The position numbers and the translations under genes were made by a program. A DNA stretch of 64,000 bases from Haemonchus contortus (taxonomy: Eukaryota; Nematoda; Chromadorea; Rhabditida; Trichostrongylidae), in contig LS997566.1 of NCBI GenBank assembly GCA_000469685.2, positions 43,538,920 through 43,602,919 on the forward strand. Reading direction: 5' to 3'. Positions 1 through 12,489 of this stretch are shown here, in pieces (position 1 is the first letter of the stretch; each line of letters starts with the position of its first letter). The notes under the pieces were generated by a model. The model had not been told where the DNA came from, did not search any database, and worked only from the letters and a program-made list of their open reading frames with translations.

Positions 1-484
1 ATGGTCTGGGTTCTAAGAGAGGGATTCTTCCTTCGTCTTTATTTTTAGCTTTCCCGCATAATTGACGATTCTCCTAGATGTCCACGTAATCCGACACTCA
101 TTGTAGATGGGGACTGATACTTGGAATATGTGCGTATCGGAGAGCTCGTTATTCTGTTTCCACCCACTCTACACCTAATTCAATAGCACGCGCAGTACAT
201 ATTTGTCTAGCCCAGATCATACGACCAAAATTTTCTGTGTGTTTATGTAAAAATTGTAATAAAATTGGAACAAGTTAGAAAAACAACTGAATCGGGTGAT
301 AACCCACATGATATACAACACATTAGCGGCGTAAATTTCTCACCTGATCGTAATACGTTGTAATGTTAGAACAGACAGAACGATTACGTAGGTCCGTCGA
401 GGAACTTTTTTTGTTTTCGAAACAAACGCAAGAAGATCAAGTTTTGAAGAGAACGCTATTGAAAATGTTGAATGATTTTTACCA

Positions 485-620
485 TTAGGTATCTAGGCCT
501 TCGAAATGGCTTGACAACATCCGTTTTGTCTTTAAAAGTTCTTTACGGCCTGGGGATAACTTTCTTTGATGCACAGTACCCAAAGACCTGCAAGGGTTGC
601 GACAATGTTTTTGAGCCCAA
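485..620 (+). repeat. diverged repeat, copy 1
   Basis: This stretch resembles 2312-2440 in the same orientation. Shared landmarks are a CCTTCGAAATGG-like block, TTGACA, CGTTTT and CTTTACGGCC, in the same order and spacing. The family is not recognised; an old dispersed repeat is the simplest reading. Confidence 0.4.
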
Positions 621-2311
621 ATCCTTCTCAACAGGATCAGCAAAAACCTCGACCAGAGCAAGCTGAATAGCTTTTCCTTGACGGAACCGACCGGAAGGAA
701 CCCCGATTCACTCATTCATTTTGGCATTTTTCGATGAATGTTTCACCATATCTTAGTCAGTTGTCTTATCGTTGGTTAGCTGTCTCACCGCAGAGCATCC
801 CGTGAATGAGTTCGAGCAGTGCCACAATTTCTTCTATGTGGACTCAGTTTTTCATCAAACCACAATCACACTGCAGGAATGTCCTACGCATGGTGGGACT
901 GATTACTGGACACACGGTGTTCGGTCCATAGTAGGAGTAGGAGCTTCAAAGATAGAAGGCCTCAATATTAACATCGTTCCATTCCTCCTTCCTCAGGTAA
1001 TAATTACATTTCAATATCGAGCCCTGATGACCCTCACAGGAAGAGCCTACGTCCCACCAATTGTCGTCGATTCCTCCTCTGCTCTTTCTGGGTAGTCCTG
1101 TGCACCAGAAGTGTGAGGAAGATGCGAGAGATGGTGCCTTTATGATAGCCCAAGAATCGAATCACAGATCGAATCTTGCTCAGGCTAGTCAAGTTCTTCG
1201 TCAATCGGGATCGCGTCATCGGTCACAGATTCGCTAGATAAAAGCCGATTCGATTGTCGGCCGTCTGGCAGCTTTCGTAATTCATTGCTTGAGCCAAAAA
1301 CTTATCAAAACCACTACAGTTATGGTGTCATGTCAAACGCATGGCGCACATTTCCAGTTTAGACTTTTATCGGCATACAATCGCTGTAAAACACGCTTGA
1401 ATGTATGTTTTTACAGTTGTAACAAGTAGTAATCGGTTCAGCAGTTCCGCTTCATCAAATCAAGTCAGACGATCAGCAAGCAACCGACCGAACTCCCAGA
1501 TAACAATCAACTGGTAAACCGGCTAATTTAGCCACTCCGCCTTCCCCAAAGCGTAGATCCTCAAATAGATTGCATTGGACACTTTTACGGACGGTGTTCC
1601 CTTAGGCTAGCGTCACAGCTACTGCCGCCACCGAAAGTTTATTCTTCTACTTGCCTGCGAACCTTCAACTGAGCCGTGGGCATTTCCAGCCAGTGGAGAG
1701 TCTGAATACATCCTTTCAAGGCACAACATCAATCAGGTCAGAATTCTTCTTCCCAATCGTCATGCCAGGCTCAACAAGAGCTAATAACAATGCGAACACC
1801 CTTCTCTATCTTTAACTACTGGTTCATGATTTGGTGCTTATGATTCTCTTTTCTTCCAGTTTTCTCTCTTATTCTCCGGTCTGCCTCCAATGTAGCTGAT
1901 TCTTGTTCCGCTCACTTTACTCCTTTTCACAGGAAGGATTTAAGGGTCTACGCTCGTCCAGATTTGAGTCGAATAGCCGGCGTTATAGTCCCAGTTCAGT
2001 TTTCTCTTACCTACGTAGACCTTTTCCTCGATCTGTAGTACCAGACACCGTGACTGTGGACGAACAGCTATGAACTGCTGCACAAGAGGGAGCCTAGCAG
2101 GGTGTCCTAGGTCTTGTAAGACTCTTTGACCACTCAGACCACCCTTGTGAAGCTGTCCCGGCGTATTAGATTTACTTGAAATGGGACATGCAGTGGGATG
2201 ATTTCTGTGAGAGAGTTTGGGCACAGATGCTTTCACTACTTAGCCTCTTTTGTCATAACCCCAAGAGACCTAGAGAGAGATCTGAGAACTGAGATCTATG
2301 TATCAGATCAT

Positions 2312-2440
2312 CAGTTCTCTTCGCCTTTGGAATGGTTTGACACCACGTCGTTTTCTGTTCGGAAACCCTTTACGGCTCTAGAGACCTGTTTCTGTGACGC
2401 CCATTGTACGGGGAGCTTGAAGGGCTGTGGAGTTTTACCT
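2312..2440 (+). repeat. diverged repeat, copy 2
   Basis: Partner of 485-620, carrying the same ordered blocks (GCCTTTGGAATGG, TTTGACA, CGTTTT, CTTTACGGCTC). A short similar block (GGCCTTCGGAATGGC) also occurs near 60382, which suggests a dispersed family. Confidence 0.4.
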
Positions 2441-3363
2441 GTTTTGTTTACCTTTTCTAAACCTCAATCCATCTAATTCTATGAGGGAGTCTGTAAACCG
2501 TTCTCCTTCAATTAAGAACGAGTCGGATTCCTTGTATATAAGAATGCCATCGAACGATTCCTCTGGGTCGCTCTGTGTGAATACTGGCTCTTAATCAACC
2601 TCAAGATTTACCTAACCCTAAGAAACCAAAACCTAAGGGAGGCTGATGTAGGCTCATTACCAAAATCTCACTTTCTATTCGTCTGTTATAGCGTGGTCGA
2701 AACTTGTCTGGTGGGTAAAAGACCACCGGTCGTGTGACGTATCGCGTGTCTTGGTTGTTCGATCGAAAACTTAAATAGATTTCTCTTTCTTAAACTTATC
2801 GACAGCTGAAAAAGCTTACGTCCCCCCCTGGGTGTATTTCACTGTCTCTTTTTGTAACAATAATTCAACCATCAAATTGAGAAAAATGTAATGAATCGAA
2901 TTCTTACCGTACCCCCACCATCCTGTCATACTACTTCTGGCCGAACATGGATGTAGAAACTATCCCTTTTAATTGTAAGCAAAGAACCACCTCCAGTACC
3001 GGCAAGCGAGGGTAAAAGTTCATCAGTCAGTTAACCCTCCTGGGATGGGCTACATTTCTTACGTTTCTTTGTAAATTTAAGAACGCCCATTCTCCCGTGG
3101 CTAGACGCGGTACCCTTCCATGGTAAGTGTAATAATTAACGAAAAGACACAATAAACACTCGTAGTGATCCCTGGTCTCAGTTACTGTGTTCTACTCCGT
3201 CTGACAAAACATTGGATATCAACAAAAACAAGAAAATAGAGGGTAGTGTAAGCGACCGGAGGTGATTAATCAATCATTACTGTTTTTTGAAAACAGAGCA
3301 AGGACCTTACAGTATGTCAAAATTGCGTGAATTCAAGTGAAATTTCGATCACTCTTGCTCACC

Positions 3364-3560
3364 TGAGAGATAGTGTAGTGGCAAGTAGTGTGCTATCGCA
3401 CTTGCATGGTCACGGGCTCGAATCCGCCCAGGATAGCCGAGCCTTCCAACCCTCCAGGTTATTTACCCACCAGACTCATCTGTAAAAATAAAAACCCTGA
3501 CTTGTAGATCGGCTAGCTACGTAAGTCATTGTACGGGCCATATACGTACGCATTCAATAC
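3364..3560 (+). repeat. tRNA-derived SINE copy
   Basis: The head is tRNA-like, with an A-box-like TAGTGTAGTGGCAAG and a B-box-like GGGCTCGAATCC. The body then carries the family landmarks: GAGCCTTCCAACCCTCC, a GACTCATCTGTA block, CTGACTTGTAGATCGGC and CATTGTACGGGCC. The same order recurs at about a dozen other sites in this window. Borders are approximate. Confidence 0.7.
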
Positions 3561-3794
3561 GCCATTTCATATGAACGCCTTTTTCTCATGAGAAACCTCC
3601 CCCAGCTTCCTACCATCAGATTCTGCATAGGGATGCATTTCCTCGATAAAGTCCACCGTTTCCCTTCAGAATTTAGAAAAAAGGCCCCTTTTAAAGTCAC
3701 TGATCGGTTTCTTTCGTTGAATTTTGTAAGCTGTTGCCGGTTTGTCACAGAACGCGTATGAACCCTCACATGATTGAGGATTTGAGGAATAACT

Positions 3795-3870
3795 CAGCCT
3801 CGAACGGGACTCGAACTTGCATTCATGTTTGCTTTCCTCCCTTACACTACCGAGACCCCGCCTGCCCTTG
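3795..3870 (-). repeat. tRNA-like SINE head, second family
   Basis: Read on the minus strand there is an A-box-like TCGGTAGTGTAAGGG followed about 30 bases later by a B-box-like AAGTTCGAGTCCCG. No full cloverleaf with a paired acceptor stem could be drawn, so this is called a tRNA-derived repeat and not a tRNA gene. Confidence 0.4.
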
Positions 3871-4550
3871 CCTTATGAATGATTTTCTGAATGATGATTA
3901 ATGACTACTCAATGTCGGCTTGATTGCAGTTACTATCAAGGGTTACATTCGAGTATACCACCCTGCTTCCCTTCTTCCCCAAAGCGAAAGGGCTAGACAG
4001 AGCACGGGCTGGTTACTTTAATTTTTCGTCATTAAACGCTTGGTTTCATGGATTTCTAGGCCTTCTCGAAGTCAGTTTCCCGTAACGAACCACCATCGTT
4101 CTCTTCCAGAAAACTCTCCGATCAGCTGACATCAATCGTAGCCACTAATCGTTCTGGTTTTCAAGGTTACGTCGCATAGTCAGCGGTTCAGTAGATAACC
4201 AACTTTTCTGCAGTATAATCTATTTACTTGTTTTCTCCTCATCATCTGATACATTGTTCTAAAATTCGTGTCGAATTGGTCTTCCGCCCAATATCTGAGG
4301 TTGGTTTGCTTTTCCACCTTACCAATGTGCACAACAGGGCTCATTGCCGATTCATGGCCTTAACTTCCTCTGACCAGACCACCTTGAACCCTTTCTGGAC
4401 ATGTCTGCCTCGATCAGCACCAGCTTTCAGATTGGAAGCTGTTTCCATGAGCTCCTTCTACTCCTAGAAATCGTTTCTTATTCTTGAACGACGTTCGTAT
4501 CCGAGCACTAAGCAATATAGTAGCTTCATGGTGATTTTGGGGATAACTTG

Positions 4551-5032
4551 AAGGCACAGTTCACGATAATTCTGAGGTATCCTTTTCAGGGTTGAACAGC
4601 GGAAGTGTTGATGTAGAGGAGTACCTCGGTTGCGAAGAGAACGAGAAAATCAGCCTACTTCAAGGCCTCTTCAAAGTATTGAAAAAGGAAGTTGTACGAG
4701 ATCACCGTGACGGGAGTGGCACGTAAGGGGTGTTTGGACGAGATTTAACGTGCTCCCATTGCGCAAAGAGATGACTACATCAATCCGAATTTGTCCGAAA
4801 CCGCTTGAGTTGTTCGAACCCCTACGTGGGAGTCTCTTGACGTACTGCAGCTCCTACAAAGCTGTTAAATCTCGACCACTATGGGTGGGGCATTCACACG
4901 ATACAATCTCTGGCTCTTATTGTGCCCTATCAAGGTCCTCTTATGACCGTATAACTGCATGGTATAACTAGGAGCCTCGAATTCATACTATAGGGAAATC
5001 TCAGCAAACCTTTCTATCGTGAACTGTGCCTT
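4551..5032. mobile_element. short TIR element, GGCACAGTTCACGATA family
   Basis: An 18-base terminal inverted repeat, AAGGCACAGTTCACGATA, is perfect at both ends (4551-4568 and its complement ending at 5032). The roughly 480 bases inside have no transposase, so this is a non-autonomous MITE-like element. Related termini occur at 22999, 23683 and 24272. Target-site duplication is not clear. Confidence 0.65.
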
Positions 5033-5639
5033 TAATCTGGAATCAGCACTTTTGCCCTCACCAATTAGGCAACAGTAGTAAAGCAAAAAGGTGTAGAGGG
5101 AGCTCGGATAAGAGGTCTGATCGACCTCTACGACAAACTCATCTGGTGAAATTGTTAGAAGTTAGGAGAAAACTAGGGTACAAATAGGCCGAGGGTTAAG
5201 AAGGTACCGTGAATAATTCGCTTGTATTTTTCGTCGGCGCCGATTAGATGAGAATTTGGCAAAGGTTCCCGTCTAATCGACGGTATTTTGCCAGTTCTAT
5301 GAGGTCACGAAAAAGAAGTTCCTGAATTCAAAGAGACGTATGATGATTGATGTCAGCCGGTGTTGCACCTGCCACCAATTTTGATGACATAAAGGTGCGC
5401 ATAAGTGCAACAGGAAACGGTAAGGAAAAAAGATATCGGAAATGCTGGAAGAACCTCTCCTCTCCATTGGCTAAAATATTAGTAATGTCTGAAAGATTCT
5501 TGTGAAAGCAGTGAAGGCTACTTGCTACGAGAACTTGTTCAAATGTGTAGGAGGCAGAGCATACCTTTGAAGCTTATAACAGTGCTTAATACGGCTACAT
5601 GAAAAGGCATTTAGAAAACAGTCTGCTGTATTACCTCTC

Positions 5640-5935
5640 ATCCCTTGGTCCCTCCGTGGCGCAAGTAGCGTCTCCATTCGTCGGAGTCAGATCATCGCAT
5701 TGACTGCTTACAAGAGCTTGTTGGACATCTCGAGGGATACAGTCAGTCATCGCCCTGGTCTAGCGGTCACCTCAATATGGCACATCGTGTCCGGCCGACC
5801 TGATCTTCGCTTCCTTGGCGTTAGCAACGACCTCCCTGAGCAGCGACGTTCTCTAACTGGGCACGGACCTTCATATTTCGTTCTGGACACACGTCGGAAA
5901 CTTCCGAACTGTGATCTTTCCGCAGAGCATTGAAT
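5640..5935 (-). pseudogene. LINE reverse-transcriptase C-terminal remnant
   Basis: On the minus strand broken frames contain RRSGRPDTMCHIEV and, further on, DEWRRYLRH. These resemble the C-terminal tail of nematode RTE-type LINE polyproteins (a GRPxTRW motif followed by an RDxWRRY motif). Frames shift and stops intervene, so it is dead. The match is from recall of the family, with no alignment. Confidence 0.35.
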
Positions 5936-6540
5936 GACGCTGAATTACGCTCGCTATACAACAATCAAAAAAAATCAAGGATCATTGCCAAAAACTTTGG
6001 TGGAGGCCTATAAATGCTTCTTCGTCAGTCCGACAGAGAGCATGCCCAGTCATTCATACGTTCTCTGGTACTGCGGGAGAACAGCAAAAGTCACCGGAGA
6101 AGTTCAACGACGTTTTTGAGTGAGTCATATCATAACGGCCAACGACCAAATCGCATTGAAAAGATCACTCTCATGGCGTTCTCGTAGTTGTTACTACTGG
6201 GACGATAAGATTAGTAGCTTCAGCTAGTGAACAACAGGCCTGCACTACGGTCTAGCCTAGGTGTACATAATGGTATCCGTTTTCTGGATATTAGAACTGA
6301 TGAGGTAAAGTGTCAATTACGAAGGGCTCCCAATGAAGGTGTCTAGGTACTGCTATCAGTACGCTGGAACGCTTACCTGACTTGCACTCAAAACCATTTC
6401 AGGTAATCTTTCCAGCTGAATGGAAATGGCTAAGCCGGGTCAATTCTTAGTGTCTCTCCATTGAGATTCGATTGAGATTTAGCTAAAAACCACATTTAGG
6501 CTTGGAACAATCGGAAATTTTTAACTTTAAGTCGCGCACA

Positions 6541-6705
6541 GGTGGTGCAATGGCATTTACCAAGGATCGGAACTCTCCCAGACCGATCAAACTTTCCATC
6601 CCTCCGCAATCGGTTAATTGGTACCACACTCGTCTGGGAGGATAAAATCACTGACTTGTCTGGATGGAAGATGTGGGGGCGCTTCATAAAACGGGATTAA
6701 CGCTA
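6541..6705 (+). repeat. SINE copy, internally shortened
   Basis: The same tRNA-derived family as at 7068: GGTGGTGCAATGGCA head, TTTCCATCCCTCC, GGTTAATTGGTACCA and a CTGGGAGGATAAAA block. The 3' end reads GCTTCATAAAACGGGATTAACG, the usual family terminus, but the segment before it is deleted. Confidence 0.65.
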
Positions 6706-7067
6706 TGACGTTGACGTTATAGACTTTATTCTTCAGAGTTAACATCAACTTTAACCGGCTCAGAAAGACCTTAAAAATCTCACCTTAGACCTGATTTTTC
6801 TATAAGACTGTACCTGATCATCCTTAACTTGGCTCAAGATGACAATTGGGTTTTTTTTGCATTATCAAACCGGTCGCCTACCTAGCCCACTCTGGGTTTT
6901 AATTTATTACCTTACCGATTCGTATAAGAAGTTGTTTTGACTAAACTTCTGCACTTTTACCTTCCTTAACGTTCATCTTCACTTGTGCTCTTTTGACTAT
7001 TTTTGAGAAATCAAAAATCTTTCACCTGGTTGAATTAACCATTTTCCACTGACAATGGTGATCATGT

Positions 7068-7265
7068 AAGGAGGTGGTGTAGCGGCAAGTGGCGCACTAT
7101 CACACGCACGGTCAGAGGTTTGAATCCCGGATCGATGCCCGCCTAGGCAAACCAAGCCTTCCATCCCTCCGGGGTCGGTTAATTGGTACCAGGCTTGTCT
7201 GGGAAGATAAAAGCACTGACTTTCACATTGGCTGGCCACCGCTAATCATTGTATAGGCCGCCGGA
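7068..7265 (+). repeat. tRNA-derived SINE, best-preserved copy
   Basis: The head GGAGGTGGTGTAGCGGCAAG holds an A-box-like element and GAGGTTTGAATCCCGG a B-box. The body has CAAGCCTTCCATCCCTCC, GGTCGGTTAATTGGTACC, TTGTCTGGGAAGATAAAAGC and GGCTGGCCACCGCTAATCAT. It serves as a reference for the other copies. Pol III transcription is inferred from family type only. Confidence 0.75.
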
Positions 7266-7269
7266 GTTA

Positions 7270-9525
7270 GATCTTTGGAAAGGGCTCTGTAAAGAATAAC
7301 ATCGTCTCGACTAATGGGTTACGTTTACCCCAAACTTTTGGAGTATGAGTCCAGGAAAAATCTCCCAATGGCGGTATAATCAGTTTGGCTGACTTTTCGG
7401 TTTCCAGGTTCTCCATTGTACTAGGACTTATTCTATGTGAGTAATTTATCGAGTTGGTGGGGCAACTTATTACGAAACTGACCGCTCGTAGGCACTGCGA
7501 AGCAGGTTCCATCTTGAAAAGCCCAGTTTTGTAATTCATTAGATAGTTTCAAACATCAACATTCACTTAACGTTCATCGCGGATTTTATTCTATTGAAAT
7601 ATTCAGTCATAGTACTAACTGAAAGTCTACATTTAAGGCACAATTCCAAGTGCCACTAGGACTTGCCCAAAAGCGCTTAGAAGTACGCTAAGTGGTTCTC
7701 AATTACTGCATGATACTGTCAAATTATGAGCCACTCTTGTACGATGGTAGTCAGAATTGTCTCAGGACTTCCACCCACACTCTGTGACCACTCTCAAACT
7801 CCGAAATCTCAACTGGCAGCGGGCCACATGATACCTAATAATGGTTCATAACGTATTCCTAACGGACCACTCGATGACGTCAGCTATCCGGAGCTACCCG
7901 TCCGATAATTATGACGTACTTTCCGCGCCGCCCACCAAACCCGTCTTTAAAAGCTGCTACTAAGCGGTAGAGAAGCCGTCAGTGGTTTTGAACCTCATGC
8001 CACGCTCTTTCTTCCCTTTCCATTCTTTCTGGTAGTGTCATCGATCGTCGCCATTGCCTTATACCTATCAATAGAAGTTCCGTTCTAGTTTCGGCAGTCA
8101 GAGTTCCGTTATCAATGCTGTTAGCAGCCGCTTATCACAGCAAATTGCATGACGAAAGGCTACAACTTAGTTGGTGGACGGAACTACAACAAAATATTTT
8201 CACTTTTCTTTCCCAATTAGGGACTCCCTATTGGAAAATCCTTCAAGACGTTTATTAGAGAACCCTTGACGTCTTTAGCATAGCTGGTGCTTTTCTCCTC
8301 CTTCTGGAGGCAGAGTGCGGGATTTGGTGTGACAGAGGAGTTCAGAGAAAGCTGTAGAGCTGGTTCCTATTCTTTTTTGAATATGAAAACATGAAGTTAA
8401 AGTTGGAAAATGATAAATGGTCAATTTTCTAGGGTTTTTCAATGCTATTCCAAGGTCACCCATCAATTTAACTTCCAATAACGATTGTAGGAATGTTTAA
8501 ATGCATATTAGCCATGTAGAGCATGGTTTACGGTGGCCAGTTAATGTAGAAAGGGCTTTTTAATCGTTCAAAATGGAAGTGCTGCCTCTATCAGTCGTCA
8601 TAAGGATTGGAGCCCTAAGTGGCTAGGGCACCTATTAACCCAAATTTTGAATCTCAACCATGTATGCAGCAAGCAGCTTCGTTTATCTTTGGGTAGTGGA
8701 TGGTGTTTGGCGGTGGGCGTGGTTTGAATGATGAGGCGTGGCTTTCTTGTTGTTGTGACCCTGTTTTTATTCGAGGCAAAAAGACTTTTTTCAGGAAAAG
8801 GTGGCCTACTGACCTTTGCGAGTAATTTTTAGGCACGTTACCTATAACGGGGGAATGGAACACCACTAATTTGCAGTGTTGGCTGATCCAGTGCCATCGA
8901 ACCAAAAGTCGAATCTCGTCCATGCAGATCAAGCCTCTTTTAAAATCCCTTGGGATGTGCTCTAGTGCAGTAGGGAAAGCGTGGGCCTACTGATTTGAAT
9001 ATCGTCCCTTCCTGCTCTAAAGAAATTTGCGAAGATTGGAATCGCTATCAAATTTGTTCTTTGGTTCTGTACAGGAATAGGATTCATAGCTTATCTCCAA
9101 GAAGTCTACTTGTTATCGTAACTATTATCTTCAGCCACATTAATAGAGATTCGTTTTTTTCACAAAATCCCAGACTCGTTTCCCATATGTCGACGTAACA
9201 CGGTTGCTTCAGGGTAAGAGCCTTGAGAATAGAACAGCTTCCAATGAAAATGGCACGTGTTTGTTACCACGCTTTGAGCTTTGCGTGTTGATTTACTGAA
9301 CCAAGTCTCTCTAGGACTTGGCTTTTTTCATATCACGCTGTGATTATGGGAATGGGAAATTCCTTCTATCTCAATGTCTGTCGTCAAAGCAAGCAGACTA
9401 TTCTCATCGATGAGAAAGCGGAGAATGGAAAAAATCACAAGATATGTATATAGTCAACTACAACTATTTTCCAATATTATAAGATTTTCTTGAGGGGGGG
9501 GGGATGGTTAGTCAATCCCGCCTGA
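7270..9525. other. intergenic, no gene recognised
   Basis: Nothing with recognisable coding or RNA signal. Around 8520-8680 there are faint minus-strand SINE landmarks (TTACGGTGGCCAGTTAATGT), too eroded to bound. A run of ten G lies near 9495. Confidence 0.4.
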
Positions 9526-9529
9526 GAGA

Positions 9530-9700
9530 TGCGCCCACGTATTCGGCCTTCATTCAGAATTTTGGTGACGTATTGAATGCGTATGGGCCTATACAATGAT
9601 ATGCGGTGGCCAGTCGATGTACAAGTCAATGCTTTTAATCACTGACCACTTCATTGTGGTTCACAGGGTGGATAAAAGGATGAAGGTTCTGTTACTGATC
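9530..9700 (-). repeat. SINE copy
   Basis: Minus-strand copy with the 3' half of the family: GCGCCCACGTATTCGG, CATTCAGAATTTTGGTGACG, GCGTATGGGCCTATACAATG and TGCGGTGGCCAGTCGATGTA. The tRNA-like head is lost or too diverged to see. Confidence 0.6.
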
Positions 9701-10939
9701 TGCCCTATTCCGGGGAGCGCCTACATTCAGAAGTGAGTTTATTTCTGATGAGTTCGTGGTCCTGAGGGAGCCAATGCGATAGCCAAGAATCCCTTCGCTA
9801 CATTACGAGACCCAAATGATCGGCTTGCCTCCAAACATGTGAATTTCCTTTTTCTTTTCATCTGAAGTTCTGTCTGATAAGAGGCCGACGTTGACATAAC
9901 CTGGATATTTTTCGGAAACTCTTGCTAGGAGGTCGATTAATTTTCGATGGCCGGGCGTGGAGACTTCAAAAATTGGAGTCATTTCATCAGAAGCTACCGT
10001 AGCCATTCCAAGACGGTTAGCTCATAGCTTATATCCCAAAACTTTCTGGTTAGCAAATATATAGTCACAGTAAGGATCCAAAAGATGCTATGAGATACAT
10101 CAATACTACAGGTCGAGCTTCAGAACAATACCATCCTCCATTACAATGGTGTTCCTGAGCAGAACTCCTTTCCCCTTTTCATGGTTCCTATTAATTTCTA
10201 TAGAAACTTCCTATGATAGTTGCATTATCGATGAAAAATAGGAAGCAATAAGGGAGTAAAGCTACCTGGTTCTCCTCTCTGGGATTAGGCATTGATATAG
10301 AGCCAAGTTCCGACTTATAGAGTTCGTTCTCCTTGTATAGAAGTTACTTTATTCTCGTCAGCATTGGCTGTCATCTGAAAAAGTCCCTTTATTCATGACA
10401 TTCAGCAGAATATGTTTAATAAGATTTCTATTTTCGCTTCCAGCCAACTTCTGGTGGGTAATTTTTTCCATTGACGTCATAACCACTTTCTAGCTCTCGT
10501 TATCCATTAATGTATTTTCTAGAGTTCTCCATTAATCTACCTGTCTCACAGGCTACTCAATCTTCGTCGATATGTTCCTGCCCACGCCTCCGGCAGGTTA
10601 TTATTTCCTCCGCCGTCTACCCCCACGCTCTGGGGCTTTTCCTATCATTAGCGACTATTATGTGATCTAGGTTTACGATTACATACATGGGTAACCTCAG
10701 GAAACAACGGACCAGGTGGTGTCTTGTCCTTTGAACACTTTGCTATCCTACCTAGATAGGAAAGACAAAAGGGTGAAGATTTTGTAGCTGATCCGTCCCA
10801 TTCCGTGACGCGCCTACCCATTTGACTTCTATTTTTAAGCGGGGTCATTTCTGAAAGGGTTCTAGGTCTTCGCAATCCATTGAGGGAGGCAACTATTGTG
10901 ATAGCCATAAATTTTACCCTCTCAGGCTTAATAGTCCAT

Positions 10940-11040
10940 CTCTAGTGGTGTCGAATGACATGGAGGGATGGAAAGCTTACTTTTCTGAGCAAGTCTCAAT
11001 CAGGGATCGGATCAACCAACTGTACGCATGATGGAGGTCC
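10940..11040 (-). repeat. SINE fragment
   Basis: Minus-strand fragment around GGAGGGATGGAAAGCTTACT and a following GATCGGAT block, matching the centre and B-box region of the SINE family. Ends are uncertain. Confidence 0.4.
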
Positions 11041-11394
11041 CGGAGGAAGGAAAAGAAAGTGCTTCATAGGGCCTCCTCCACAACTACGACCAGTGTAGTC
11101 AAAAGATTCGTACTAGGGTGGCATAACAAATCATTGCGTAAACCACAAGTTCGCTCAAGACAGTGCTAAATTGAAGTCATAGGTATGGGCCCATCTTGGA
11201 GTTGATAAATTCCAGGACTTCGTTTGACTCTTCTACTCACCCAATAAAAATGGTTATAATCAGTGAAGAATTTACTTCAACTGCCAACCTTTGCCATCCT
11301 CGCCTTTTCAATGATGCATTTACCTTAAGTTGTCAATATTCAGCTTTTGCTCATGGGTTATCAGCGCCACCGCTTCCGACTCCCATTCACAGTC

Positions 11395-11600
11395 TGGAAT
11401 TCGAAGGCGTATGGATCATACAATGATTTGTGGCAGCCGACCGATGCACTAGTCGGTGCCATTATTCTCTCGAACGAGTTTGGTGTGAACCAGGCAATCC
11501 CGGAGACATGGAGGGCTTAGCTGTCTGGGTAAGTATCAATCCGGGACTCAATCCTTGGGCTGTACGTGTGGGATAGTGCACAACTTGTCAACGTAGCACC
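11395..11600 (-). repeat. SINE copy
   Basis: Minus-strand copy: GCGTATGGATCATACAATGA, TGTGGCAGCCGACCGATGCA, GGAGACATGGAGGGCTTAGC, then the complement of a B-box (CAATCCGGGACTCAATCC) and a diverged tRNA-like head. Confidence 0.6.
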
Positions 11601-12299
11601 TCCGGGTAACCTCAACCTTAGCCACCAATCCTATGATAACACTATCGTCACGAATAGAATAGGATACATAAAAAAGGATGATCCCGTATTCCTGACGATA
11701 GTCATTGGGAGAATAGAAACAATGAACCTCATTTTGGCAACAGAAACTTCTACGATAGTGACGAAAGCAAAAAAGACATAACTTACCCCATTGATGCCTC
11801 ATCAGCCTGGGAACGTGGTGTGATGATGTAGAAACACAATGTGATCTGTTGCTTTCTCCGCCAAACAACCGGTATTCTCGTGAGTACTCTTTGGCCCATA
11901 GTTGTCAATCGTGATTGACAAATTGTCGCACCCAGACTGTGATTTTTTGATCTGTACTTCGCACAACACTTTCTTGTTGATCCATTTGACGAAGCGAATT
12001 CACAAACAAAATCAACGTCAGAGGATTCTAGATTAATAGATTCAATCGGTACCGGAAGTCGGAATCGAATGATACTTGTCGAGAGCCGATAGAAAGCCAC
12101 AAACTGTGTCACAAACATTTCCTAGACTGTGTATGTGAGCCACATCCGGGAGTATCGTCCGCAGTGTACACGGATTTCATGGTGTTGAACTGTAAAGATA
12201 ATGTAAATGATATAAAGAGCTTAACACTAAGTCCTGATTCCATTGAAATTTCGACTCCACCAATATTTCTAAATTTGTGAGATCATTGAGTCTTTCTGG

Positions 12300-12485
12300 G
12301 AAGATGGTGTAAAGATACGCTATCACATGGGAGGTCCGTGAAATGAATCCCGGAACGATAATCCCCAGTTCAATTCAGCTTTCCATCCTTCACCGGTCAT
12401 TTAGTTAATGCTAGACTCGCTAGAAGGATAGAAGCACAAACTTTGTATATCAGCTGGCCACTGCAAGTCATTGTAAGCCGCCACT
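12300..12485 (+). repeat. SINE copy
   Basis: Plus-strand copy with GGGAAGATGGTGTAAAGATA at the head, a B-box-like region (TGAATCCCGGA), CTTTCCATCCTTCACCGG, TAGAAGGATAGAAGCAC and CAGCTGGCCACTGCAAGTCA. Moderately diverged from the copy at 7068. Confidence 0.6.
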
Positions 12486-12489
12486 AACT

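Larger units (their letters stand above)
1..3360. other. intergenic, no gene recognised
   Basis: No conserved protein, RNA gene or spliced reading frame is recognisable here. The only structure seen is a diverged direct repeat (about 485-620 and 2312-2440, listed separately). Open frames are short and lack splice or codon signals. Confidence 0.5.
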
